Shown here: piece after piece, positions 1-7,207 of the stretch
How positions within the stretch are numbered: the first letter of the stretch is position 1
Layout: the number at the start of each line of letters is the position of its first letter
From: Arenimonas composti TR7-09 = DSM 18010
Lineage (GTDB): Bacteria > Pseudomonadota > Gammaproteobacteria > Xanthomonadales > Xanthomonadaceae
NCBI RefSeq assembly: GCF_000426365.1
Contig: NZ_AUFF01000008.1
Location: 30,229-94,228 of the forward strand
DNA: 64,000 nt
Direction: 5' to 3'
Notes under the pieces: model-generated
Database searches by the model: none
What the model was told of the DNA's origin: nothing
What the model saw: the letters and a program-made list of their open reading frames with translations, nothing else
Position numbers and translations under genes: made by a program

Positions 1-970
1 GCACCGTGCGCTCGCCGAAAGCGCCGGTCTTCACCGGCCGCAGGTGCACCGTCGCGGTCGCCGGATCGACGACCCAGACCGCCGGCTCGCCGTCGTGCTC
101 GTACAGCGCCGGGAGCGGCACGGTCAACACGGCGGTGCCGGTGTCGACCGCGTAGACGCGCGCGCTCTGGCCGATGTCGCTGTCACCGCCGGCGAAGGCG
201 ACCCGCGCCGCATAGGTGCGCGCCTGCGGATCGGCCGCCGGGGCGATCTCGCGCAGGGTGCCGGGAATGCGTTCGCCCGGCTTCGACCACAGCTCGACCA
301 GCAGCGGCCGCCCGGGGGCGAAGTCGCGCGCCGACTGTTCCGGGATCGAGATCACCACCTCGCGCTCGCCGTCCTGGGCGAGCACGAACACCGTCTGCCC
401 GGCGGCGACCACCTGCCCTTCCTCGGCGAGCCGCTGCGCGATCACGCCATCGGCCGGCGCCCGCAACACCGCATAGGCCGCCTGGTTGCCGGAACTCGCC
501 GCCTGCGCCCGCGCCTGTCGCACCCGCGCCTGCGCCGCCTCGTGGGCCGAAACGCGGGCGTCGTACAGCGACTTGCTGACGATCTGCTGCTCGTACAGGG
601 CGCGGTGGCGCTCCAGCTCGGAAGCCGCCAGCGCGAGGTCGGCCTCGGCGGACGCCAGCTGCGCCCGAGCCGACTCCAGCTGCAGGGCGACATCGGCGGC
701 GTCCAGCTCGGCCAGCGCCTGGCCTTCCTTCACGCGGTCGCCGACGTCGACCAGGCGACGGGCGATCTTGCCGCCGATCCGGAACGCCAGCGCCGGCTCC
801 TGGCGGGCGCGGACCTCGCCGGCGAACGCGCTGGCCTGGCCGCCCGAAGTGCCTGGCTGCACGACCATCGCCGGCCGCGGCGGCGCGTCGGAGGCATCGC
901 CGCCGCGGCAGCCGGCCAGCACGGTCAGGGTCGAGAAGAGCAGCGCGGGGAGCAGGAACTGGCGGCGCAT
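1..970 (-). CDS. RND efflux periplasmic adaptor (MFP) lipoprotein, 3' end beyond window
   Basis: This is the membrane-fusion subunit of a tripartite RND pump, bridging the inner-membrane transporter to a TolC-type channel. The start ATG at 970-968 gives MRRQFLLPALLF followed by the lipobox LAGC, so it is probably a lipoprotein. A biotinyl/lipoyl-like half (FRIGGKIARRLVDVGDRVKEG), a coiled-coil hairpin and a second lipoyl half (LRAPADGVIAQRL) follow in the usual order. About 323 codons are present and no stop is reached before base 1. It is divergent from a TetR gene, the usual layout for a locally repressed pump. The pump gene itself should lie to the left. Confidence 0.9.
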   Translation of the reverse strand, partial: MRRQFLLPALLFSTLTVLAGCRGGDASDAPPRPAMVVQPGTSGGQASAFAGEVRARQEPALAFRIGGKIARRLVDVGDRVKEGQALAELDAADVALQLESARAQLASAEADLALAASELERHRALYEQQIVSKSLYDARVSAHEAAQARVRQARAQAASSGNQAAYAVLRAPADGVIAQRLAEEGQVVAAGQTVFVLAQDGEREVVISIPEQSARDFAPGRPLLVELWSKPGERIPGTLREIAPAADPQARTYAARVAFAGGDSDIGQSARVYAVDTGTAVLTVPLPALYEHDGEPAVWVVDPATATVHLRPVKTGAFGERTV

Positions 971-1041
971 GGGAGCGGCCTGATTAATGAACCGGCAGGT
1001 ATACTATCTTTCCAGAACCGAGCAGTTCAATAATCCCCGCG
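971..1041. promoter_or_regulatory. Divergent promoter/operator region between RND adaptor and tetR
   Basis: These 71 bp separate two divergent genes and are AT-richer than the surroundings. TATACT at 1000-1005 and AATAAT at 1029-1034 are possible -10 elements for the tetR side; the second ends 7 nt before the tetR ATG. The palindrome GTATAC sits centrally. TetR-family repressors typically bind such shared intergenic regions, so an operator here is likely, but I cannot delimit it. Confidence 0.45.
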
Positions 1042-1683
1042 ATGCCGAAACGACCCCCACCTAACGCCCCCGGCCGCCCCAAGGACCCCGAGAAGCGCGC
1101 CGCGATCCTCGCCGCCGCCAAGGCCCTGTTCCCGGCCCGCGGCTACGAGGGCACCCGCATGGACGCGATCGCCCGCGCCGCCGGGGTGTCCAAGCTGACC
1201 GTCTACAGCCACTTCCAGGACAAGGACACGCTGTTCGTCGCGGCGGTGCGCGAGCGCTGCGACGAGCTGATGCCGTCCGGGCTGTTCCTGCCGCGGGTCG
1301 AGGGCAGCCCGCGCGACCAGCTGGTGGCGATCGCGCACGCCTTCTTCCGCCTGATCACCAGCCCCGAGGCGGTGACGATGCACCGGATGATGTGCGTGCA
1401 ATTGCCCGCCGGCTCGCACCTGCCACAGCTGTTCTGGGAGGCCGGGCCGCGCCAGGTCTGCGACGCCCTCGCCGCGTTCCTGCGCGGCCAGCACGAGGCG
1501 GGCCGCCTGCGCGTACCGGACCCGACCCTCGCCGCCTCGCAGTTCTTCTGCCTGCTCAAGGGCGAGTACCACGCCCGCCAGACCTGCGGCTATCCGCTGC
1601 AGTGGGGGCCGGACGACGTCGACCGCCATGTCAACGCGACGGTGGACCTGTTCGTTCGTGCACATGCACCGTTGCGCGAATGA
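1042..1683 (+). CDS. TetR/AcrR family transcriptional regulator
   Basis: 213 aa. Residues 15-62 form a TetR N-terminal helix-turn-helix (AILAAAKALFPARGYEGTRM, then AGVSKLTVYSHFQDKDTLF). The C-terminal part resembles the AefR/TetR_C_7 type ligand-binding half. It is divergent from the adaptor gene at 970 and is inferred to repress that pump, as AcrR, TtgR and MexR-type local repressors do. The N-terminus PKRPPPNAPGRPKDPEKR is basic and disordered-looking, common in this subfamily. No Shine-Dalgarno is visible before the ATG. Confidence 0.88.
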   Translation: MPKRPPPNAPGRPKDPEKRAAILAAAKALFPARGYEGTRMDAIARAAGVSKLTVYSHFQDKDTLFVAAVRERCDELMPSGLFLPRVEGSPRDQLVAIAHAFFRLITSPEAVTMHRMMCVQLPAGSHLPQLFWEAGPRQVCDALAAFLRGQHEAGRLRVPDPTLAASQFFCLLKGEYHARQTCGYPLQWGPDDVDRHVNATVDLFVRAHAPLRE

Positions 1684-1833
1684 CGGCTGAACGGTTCCCG
1701 CCGCATCCCCAAGTCGCGGTGACCTCTGGCACTGCGGAGGCATGGTTTCACGCCAGCATGCTTGCCCGGCCTTTCGCCGGCAGCGCCCCGCGGCGTAGAA
1801 TTCCGGCCCTTGTGCATCAAGGATTTAGCAGTC

Positions 1834-2487
1834 ATGGCGATTGATTTCGAGCAGGCCCGCGCAACGATGGTCGAGCAGCAGGTGCGTCCCTGGGACGTGC
1901 TGGATCCGCGCGTGCTCGAGGCGCTGCTGCACGTGCGCCGCGAGGACTTCGTGCCGGCGCGCCACCGCAAGCTCGCCTTCGCCGACATCGCCCTGCCGCT
2001 CGAACACGGCGAGGTGATGATGAAACCGGTGCTCGAGGGCCGCGCGCTGCAGTCGCTCGACCTCGGCCCGTCCGACGTCGTGCTCGAGATCGGCACCGGC
2101 TCCGGTTTCCTGACCGCCTGCCTGGCACGCCTGGCACGCGAGGTCGTCAGCCTCGACATCCACGCCGACTTCGTCGAGCGCACGCGCGCCCGCCTCGCCG
2201 CCGAATCGGTCGCCAACGTGCGCCTGGAAACCGCCGACGCGTTCGCCTGGGAACCGGGCCGCACGTTCGACGCGATCGTCGTCACCGGCGCGGTCGCCAC
2301 CGATCCCGAGCGCTTCGGTGCCTGGCTGGCCCCCGGTGGCCGCCTGTTCGTCGTGCACGGCGAATCGCCGGTGATGGAAGCGCTGCGCATCACCCGCCGC
2401 GACGACGGCCTGCACCGCGAGAGCCTGTTCGAAACCGATCTCCCCCACCTGCGTGGCGCCGAACCGGCGCCGCGCTTCGACTTCTGA
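1834..2487 (+). CDS. Protein-L-isoaspartate O-methyltransferase family protein
   Basis: 217 aa class I SAM-dependent methyltransferase of the PCMT family. MVEQQVRPWDVLDPRVLEAL and RREDFVPARHRKLAFAD match the family N-terminus, and VLEIGTGSGFLTACLARLA is the SAM-binding motif I. The start at 1834 is chosen because AAGGA lies 10 nt upstream and the protein then begins as family members do. A -10-like TAGAAT at 1796-1801 implies a leader of about 26 nt. It lies 17 bp before tolC, an arrangement I recall from xanthomonads. Whether it repairs isoaspartate or acts on another substrate is not shown by the sequence. Confidence 0.85.
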   Translation: MAIDFEQARATMVEQQVRPWDVLDPRVLEALLHVRREDFVPARHRKLAFADIALPLEHGEVMMKPVLEGRALQSLDLGPSDVVLEIGTGSGFLTACLARLAREVVSLDIHADFVERTRARLAAESVANVRLETADAFAWEPGRTFDAIVVTGAVATDPERFGAWLAPGGRLFVVHGESPVMEALRITRRDDGLHRESLFETDLPHLRGAEPAPRFDF

Positions 2488-2504
2488 TTTCCAGGAAACC
2501 GTCC

Positions 2505-3842
2505 ATGCGCCTGAGTCTCCGCCCGATCACCTTCGCGATCCTGCTGGCCACGGCCGGCAGCGTGAGCGCCGCCGACCTGATGGACGCCTACGAGATGGCG
2601 CGCCAGAGCGACCCGGTGCTGGCCGCGGCCGAGTCCCAGCGCTACGCCGTCGGCGAGAACGTCGACCAGGCGCGCGCGCGCCTGCTGCCGCAGCTCTCCG
2701 GCTCGGTCACCTACTCGCGCAGCAGTCCGCACGCGGACGATTACGAGGCGCGCGACCGTGGTTACGGCCTGTCGCTCGACCAGTCGATCTACGACCACTC
2801 CGACTGGACCCGCCTGGGTGCCGCCCGCCTGCGCGACGAGCGTGCCGGCTTCGACTACAAGGCCGCCGCCGACGAACTGCTGGTGCGCACCGCCGAGGCC
2901 TACTTCAACGTGCTGACGGCGATCGCCAACCTCGCTTCCTCGCGCGCCGAGGAGCGTTCGGTGAAGCGCCAGCTCGACCAGGCCGAGAAGCGCCTCGAGG
3001 TCGGACTGGCGCCGATCACCGACGTGCACGAGGCGCGCGCCCGCTACGACGCTGCCCGCGCCAACGCGATCTCGGCGGCGACCGCGCTCGAGGACGCGCA
3101 CGAGGCGCTGGCCGAGATCACCGGCACCCGTCTCGACAACCTGCGCGGCCTGTCGCCGGACTACAAGCCGACCAATGACGACCTGCGCAGTGCCGAGGAG
3201 TGGGTGCGCATCGCCCTGGAACAGAACCCGACCCTGCTGTCGCGCGAGCTGGAACTGGCGGCGACCGAACGCGACGTCGCTTCCGCCCGTGCCGGCCACC
3301 TGCCGACCCTCGGTGGCCGCGTCTCCGCGAACCGCGGCGCCGACTGGGACAACGCCGGCACCCCGATCAGCCGCGGCGGTGGCACCACCGTCAGCCTGAC
3401 CCTGAGCGTGCCGATCTTCTCGGGTGGCGCCACCCAGTCGGGCGTGCGCCAGGCCGTGCACTACCGCGACATCGCCGCCGACCAGCTCGAGCAGCAGCGC
3501 CGCGCGGTCGAGCGCGCCACCCTGGGCGCCCAGCGTTCGCTGGCGGCCGGCGAGGCCGAGGTCGAGGCGCGCCGCCTCGCGGTGGTCTCCGCGCAGGCCG
3601 CCTACGAGGCCAGCGAAGCCGGCCTGGAAGTCGGCACCCGCACGATCGTCGACGTGCTGATCACCCAGCAGGCGCTGTTCGCCGCCCAGCGCGAATACGC
3701 CCGCGCCCGCCACGCCTTCCTCGTCAACAAGCTGCGCCTGAAGCAGGCCGCCGGCACGATCACCGTCGCCGACCTGCAGGAAGTGAACCGCGTGCTGGTC
3801 GCCGACGCCGAGGCGGCGCTGGCCGAAGCGCTGGCCGAGTAA
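2505..3842 (+). CDS. tolC: TolC family outer-membrane efflux channel
   Basis: 445 aa with a signal peptide (MRLSLRPITFAILLATAGSVSA, cleaved before ADLMDAYEMA). LMDAYEMARQSDPVLAAAES is the typical TolC opening, and the two OEP repeats are visible (about 25-215 and 225-425). These form the trimeric outer-membrane barrel and periplasmic tunnel used by RND pumps and type I secretion. Length matches E. coli TolC after processing. It directly follows the PCMT-family gene and probably shares its transcript. It is a plausible outer-membrane partner for both RND systems in this window, but no sequence evidence ties it to either. Confidence 0.92.
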   Translation: MRLSLRPITFAILLATAGSVSAADLMDAYEMARQSDPVLAAAESQRYAVGENVDQARARLLPQLSGSVTYSRSSPHADDYEARDRGYGLSLDQSIYDHSDWTRLGAARLRDERAGFDYKAAADELLVRTAEAYFNVLTAIANLASSRAEERSVKRQLDQAEKRLEVGLAPITDVHEARARYDAARANAISAATALEDAHEALAEITGTRLDNLRGLSPDYKPTNDDLRSAEEWVRIALEQNPTLLSRELELAATERDVASARAGHLPTLGGRVSANRGADWDNAGTPISRGGGTTVSLTLSVPIFSGGATQSGVRQAVHYRDIAADQLEQQRRAVERATLGAQRSLAAGEAEVEARRLAVVSAQAAYEASEAGLEVGTRTIVDVLITQQALFAAQREYARARHAFLVNKLRLKQAAGTITVADLQEVNRVLVADAEAALAEALAE

Positions 3843-3858
3843 GCCAGAAACAAAAACC

Positions 3859-3901
3859 GGGGTCGGAGTACTTTTCCGCGAAGGGAATGTACTCCGACCC
3901 C
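3859..3901. repeat. GGGGTCGGAGTAC palindromic element, bidirectional terminator-like
   Basis: A perfect 13-bp inverted repeat: GGGGTCGGAGTAC at 3859-3871 and its complement at 3889-3901, with a 17-nt loop. T-rich runs follow in both directions (AGTTTTCTT to the right; GGTTTTTGTTT reading left on the minus strand). It lies between the convergent ends of tolC and waaA, so it could terminate both transcripts. A diverged copy lies at 3922-3946 and another copy at 45581-45608, so it is a dispersed family and not a local terminator alone. Confidence 0.8.
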
Positions 3902-3949
3902 AGTTTTCTTCCGGCGCGGGAAAGTGCTCCGCCCCTGGCTTTCCAGCTT

Positions 3950-5275
3950 TCACTCGTTCCTCGTTCCTCGTTCCCCGTTCCTCTCGAGCATCGGCGCGAG
4001 CAGCTCCAGCGTCCTGGCAAGCGCCCCGGAGAGTTCGGCCACCTGCGCCCGCCCCGCGTCGCCCATCGCGCGGCGCCGCGCCGGGTCCGCCAGCAGCGCG
4101 ACCAGGGCCTCGCCGAGCGCCGTCGCGTCCGCGGCCTGCAGCAGGGCGCCGCCATCGCGCAGGCGCTGGGTCACCTCGGCGAAGTTGAACGTGTGCGGCC
4201 CCACCACGCTCGCCACGCCCAGCGCCGCCGGCTCGAGCACGTTGTGGCCGCCGACCTCGCAGAGGCTGCCGCCGACGAAGGCGACGTCCGCCGCCGCGAA
4301 GAAGCCGAGCAGCTCGCCGATGGTGTCGATCACGAACACCTGGGTGTCCGCCCCCGGCAACCCGTGCGACCGCCGCGTCGCCACCCGCAGTCCACGTTCG
4401 GCCAGCGCCGCCCGCACCGGGCCGAAGCGCTCCGGATGCCGCGGCGCCCACAGCAGCAGCGCCTCGGGAAAGCGCGCGGCGACCTGCTCGCGCAACGCCA
4501 GCACCGCCTCCTCCTCGGGCGCGTGGGTGCTGGCGGCGATCCACACCGGCCGCGATTCGCCCCAGGCGGCGCGCCATTCGGCAGCGCGCGCGGCGAGGCC
4601 TTCGGGCAGGCGCAGGTCGTACTTCAGGTTGCCGGTGGTGACGATCCGGTCGGGCTCGGCGCCGATCCGCGCCAGCCGCGCGGCGTCGGCCTGCGACTGC
4701 GCGGCGACCAGGCGCACGGCGCGCAGCGCCAGCCGCGCCAGCCAGCGCACCGGCAGATAGCCGCGCAGCGAACGCTCGGACAGGCGCGCGTTGACCATCG
4801 CCAGCGGGATGCCGCGGCGGCCGCATTCGACGTAGAGGTTCAGCCAGATCTCGGTCTCGACGATCACCGCCAGCGCCGGCTTCGTCGCGTCGAGGAAACG
4901 CCGCACCATGCCGGCGAGGTCGTAGGGCAGGTACTGGTGGTGCACGCGATCGCCCCACAGCGCGCGCACGCGCTCCGAACCGGTCGGGGTGATCGTGGTC
5001 ACCAGCATCGGGCGCTCTGGATAGCGCGCCAGCAGTGCGTCGACCAGCGGCCGCGCCGCCAGCACTTCGCCGACCGAGACCGCGTGCACCCAGAGGCAGC
5101 CGTCCAGGCGCAGGCGATCGGCGGTCGGCAGCGCGTAGCGTTCGCTCCAGCGCAGCAGGTATTCGCGCTGGCGCATGCCGCGCCAGATCAGGTGGTAGAG
5201 GGTGACCGGAAAGGCGATCCGCAGGACCAGCGAATACAGGCCCAACGCCAGCCGCTGCCCGAGGGAAAGATGCAT
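3950..5275 (-). CDS. waaA: 3-deoxy-D-manno-octulosonic acid (Kdo) transferase
   Basis: 441 aa inner-membrane-anchored GT30 glycosyltransferase that adds Kdo from CMP-Kdo to lipid IVA. An N-terminal hydrophobic anchor (about 8-30) precedes WVHAVSVGE with the expected catalytic Glu at 70. TGNLKYD, WIAASTHAPEE, LLWAPRHPERF and FVGGSLCEVGGHNVLEPAA are family motifs. The start at 5275 is supported by the family N-terminus. A TATCCT hexamer ends 6 nt before the ATG with no Shine-Dalgarno, suggesting a leaderless mRNA. The C-terminal tail NGERGTRNE is encoded by a heptamer repeat and is probably not functional. It is divergent from lpxL with a 42-bp gap. Confidence 0.93.
   Translation of the reverse strand: MHLSLGQRLALGLYSLVLRIAFPVTLYHLIWRGMRQREYLLRWSERYALPTADRLRLDGCLWVHAVSVGEVLAARPLVDALLARYPERPMLVTTITPTGSERVRALWGDRVHHQYLPYDLAGMVRRFLDATKPALAVIVETEIWLNLYVECGRRGIPLAMVNARLSERSLRGYLPVRWLARLALRAVRLVAAQSQADAARLARIGAEPDRIVTTGNLKYDLRLPEGLAARAAEWRAAWGESRPVWIAASTHAPEEEAVLALREQVAARFPEALLLWAPRHPERFGPVRAALAERGLRVATRRSHGLPGADTQVFVIDTIGELLGFFAAADVAFVGGSLCEVGGHNVLEPAALGVASVVGPHTFNFAEVTQRLRDGGALLQAADATALGEALVALLADPARRRAMGDAGRAQVAELSGALARTLELLAPMLERNGERGTRNE
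3953..3980. repeat. Heptamer array (CTCGTTC)x4 at the 3' end of waaA
   Basis: Four head-to-tail 7-bp units: three CTCGTTC and one CCCGTTC. On the minus strand they encode the last residues of WaaA (NGERGTRNE), directly followed by its stop codon. The unit is a variant of the CGAGTAA/TTACTCG heptamer seen at 6204-6325 and 60031-60133. Confidence 0.85.
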
Positions 5276-5281
5276 GCGCGC

Positions 5282-5311
5282 AGGATACCCGAGGGCCGCG
5301 ACCGCTAGAAT
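5282..5311. promoter_or_regulatory. Back-to-back -10 elements of waaA and lpxL (leaderless pair)
   Basis: The 42-bp gap holds TATCCT on the minus strand (5287-5282), 6 nt before the waaA ATG, and TAGAAT on the plus strand (5306-5311), 6 nt before the lpxL ATG. Transcription would start at or next to each start codon. The two RNA polymerase sites would overlap at their -35 regions, so the two promoters may compete. No Shine-Dalgarno is seen for either gene. Confidence 0.6.
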
Positions 5312-5317
5312 TCGCGC

Positions 5318-6217
5318 ATGGCCGGACTGCCGCCACCGCCGATGTCGCCGCGCACCTGGCCCACGTGGCTGCTGATCGGCTTCGGCTGGACGCTCGCGCG
5401 CTGGCCCTGGTGGCTGCAGCGCGCTGTCGGGCCGCGCCTCGGCGACCTGCTGCGGTTGACGCTGCGCTCGCGCCGCCGTGTCGCCGCCGGCAACCTCGAA
5501 CGCTGCTTCCCGGAACTCGACGACGGCGCGCGCGCGGCACTGCTGCGCGAGAACTTCCGCTCGCTCGGCATCGGCGTGTTCGAGTTCCTGCGCGCCTGGT
5601 GGGGACGGCTGGCGCCGATCGACCAGGGCGTCGAGTTCAGCGGTCTGGAACACCTGGAAGCCGCGCGTGCCCAGGGCCGCGGCGTGATGCTGGTGTCGGC
5701 GCACTTCATGACGCTGGAGGCGAGCCTGCGCCTGCTGTGCACCCGCATCGACCTCGCCGCGATGTATCGCCCTCACGCGCAGCCGGCGCTGGAATGGGCG
5801 GTGAAGCGCGGCCGCCTGCGCCATGCGGTGGCGATGTTCGCGCGTGATGAACTGCGCCCGGCGGTGAAGCACCTGAAGGGCGGCGGCGTGCTGTGGTTCG
5901 CGCCCGACCAGGAAACCCGGCGCGGCGACAGCGTGTTCGTGCCCTTCTTCGGCCAGCCGGCGTGGAGCCTCACCTCGACCCACCAGCTCGCCCGCCTGAC
6001 CGGCGCCGCGGTGCTGCCGCTGTTCCACGAACGCCTGCCCGACGGCCGCTATCGGATCCAGATCCTGCCACCGCTGCCCGACTTCCCGACGAAGGACCCG
6101 GTGGCCGACACCGCCCGGGTGATGGCGGCGCTGGAAGCGGTGATCCGGCGGCGGCCGGAGCAGTACCTGTGGCTGCACCAGCGCTTCAAGCGGCGGCCGG
6201 GCTCGAGTAACGAGTAA
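5318..6217 (+). CDS. LpxL/HtrB-family lipid A acyltransferase
   Basis: 299 aa. Belongs to the lysophospholipid acyltransferase superfamily members that add secondary acyl chains to Kdo2-lipid IVA. It has an N-terminal membrane segment (about 15-40), the catalytic HX4E motif (H129-E134 in AHFMTLE), and FAPDQETRRGDSVFVPFFG, typical of LpxL/LpxM. It ends with SSNE, encoded by the first heptamer units, with the TAA stop also inside the repeat. Which acyl chain it transfers cannot be read from sequence. It faces a second, diverged paralog across a 101-bp repeat-filled gap. Confidence 0.9.
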   Translation: MAGLPPPPMSPRTWPTWLLIGFGWTLARWPWWLQRAVGPRLGDLLRLTLRSRRRVAAGNLERCFPELDDGARAALLRENFRSLGIGVFEFLRAWWGRLAPIDQGVEFSGLEHLEAARAQGRGVMLVSAHFMTLEASLRLLCTRIDLAAMYRPHAQPALEWAVKRGRLRHAVAMFARDELRPAVKHLKGGGVLWFAPDQETRRGDSVFVPFFGQPAWSLTSTHQLARLTGAAVLPLFHERLPDGRYRIQILPPLPDFPTKDPVADTARVMAALEAVIRRRPEQYLWLHQRFKRRPGSSNE

Positions 6218-6325
6218 CGAGTAACGAGTAACGAGCAACGAGGAACGAGTGAGGGCGCGCGCTTTGCGCGTGGCGCGGATCGCGGCTGAAGCCGCTCCTA
6301 CACGATCCCCGTTACTCGTTACTGG
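6204..6325. repeat. Composite palindrome: (CGAGTAA)x7 – GC stem – REP – (TTACTCG)x2
   Basis: Seven 7-bp units run from 6204 to 6252 (four CGAGTAA, then CGAGCAA, CGAGGAA, CGAGTGA). A GC-rich stretch (GCGCGCGCTTTGCGCG) follows, then a REP at 6278-6301 (core CGGCTGAAGCCGCTCCTAC), then inverted units TTACTCG and TTACTGG (6312-6325). The element fills the gap between two convergent acyltransferase genes and supplies both TAA stops. The same architecture recurs at 60031-60133. Confidence 0.88.
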
Positions 6326-7200
6326 TAGAGCGGGGGTTCGCCGGGCGGCCGGGTCTTGAAGCGCTGGTGGCCCCACAGGTACTGCGCCGGGCACTCGCGC
6401 ACGACGTTCTCGAGTTCGGCCATGTAGCGGGCGGCGTCGGCGACCGGGTCGCCGCTCGGCCAGCCTTGCCACGGCGATTCGATGCGGATCGCGTAACGGC
6501 CATCGGCTTCGCGGCGGTACCAGAACGGCAGCAGCACCGCGCGGCCGCGTTCGACGATGTCCGGAGTCGCGACCAGGGTCGCCGCCGGCACGCCGAAGAA
6601 GGGCACGAAGGCGTGGTTGTAGTTGAAGTTCTGGTCGGCCGAATACACGACGGGCTCGCCGGCGCGCAGCGCGGTCAGCAGCGCGCGCATGTCCTTCTTG
6701 CCGATCGTCGGCCCGTACACCGCGCGTCGCGAGGCGTCGAACCAGGCTTCCAGGCAGGCGTTGTTGTGCCGGCGCACGACGACGCGCGCCGGCCGGCCGA
6801 GCGCTTCGCCGAGCAGGCGCACGGCCAGCTCGGTGTGGGTGAAGTGGCCGCACATCAGCAGCACGCCCTGGCCGCGCGCGAGCGCCGCCTGCAGGTGTTC
6901 GAGTCCCTCGATCCGCGCCGCATCGCGCAGCCGCCACGCCGGCGCATGCCAGGCGCGCACCAGTTCGAACACGCCGATCACCGTGTTGACGACGGACGCG
7001 TCGGCGAGCCGCCGGCGTCGATGCGGCGGCAGCTCCGGGAAGCACAGGTCGATGTTGATGCGGGCGATGCGCCGGCGTTCCTTCAACGGCGGCCACAGCA
7101 GCCACGCCAGCGCGCGGCCGCAGGCCAGCAGCAGCGGCTGCGGCAGGCGTCCGACGGTCCAGGCGAAGGCCGCGAGCAGCGGCGTGAACCAGCAGCGCAT
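6319..7200 (-). CDS. Second LpxL/LpxM-type lipid A acyltransferase
   Basis: 293 aa paralog of the acyltransferase at 5318, on the opposite strand. It has an N-terminal hydrophobic anchor, the HX4E motif (H119-E124 in CGHFTHTE), YSADQNFNYNHAFVPFFGVP and YLWGHQRFKTRPPGE. The ATG at 7200 is chosen; a GTG lies immediately before it. It starts 7 nt after the O-antigen ligase stop, so the minus-strand LPS genes look co-transcribed. The pair probably acylates lipid A at two positions, by analogy with LpxL and LpxM; I cannot say which is which. Confidence 0.88.
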   Translation of the reverse strand: MRCWFTPLLAAFAWTVGRLPQPLLLACGRALAWLLWPPLKERRRIARINIDLCFPELPPHRRRRLADASVVNTVIGVFELVRAWHAPAWRLRDAARIEGLEHLQAALARGQGVLLMCGHFTHTELAVRLLGEALGRPARVVVRRHNNACLEAWFDASRRAVYGPTIGKKDMRALLTALRAGEPVVYSADQNFNYNHAFVPFFGVPAATLVATPDIVERGRAVLLPFWYRREADGRYAIRIESPWQGWPSGDPVADAARYMAELENVVRECPAQYLWGHQRFKTRPPGEPPLYQ

Positions 7201-7207
7201 CACCGGC

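Noticed and set aside
971..1041. A defined TetR operator palindrome
   Set aside because: Only a short GTATAC palindrome is clear; no long symmetric site could be delimited with confidence.
1684..1833. Possible riboswitch before the PCMT-family gene
   Set aside because: No conserved riboswitch core recognised; the promoter and leader are too short.
1590..5540. A 1316-codon open frame on the minus strand across pcm-like, tolC and waaA
   Set aside because: It runs antisense to well-supported genes, is Arg/Ala-rich and has no motif; a product of high GC.
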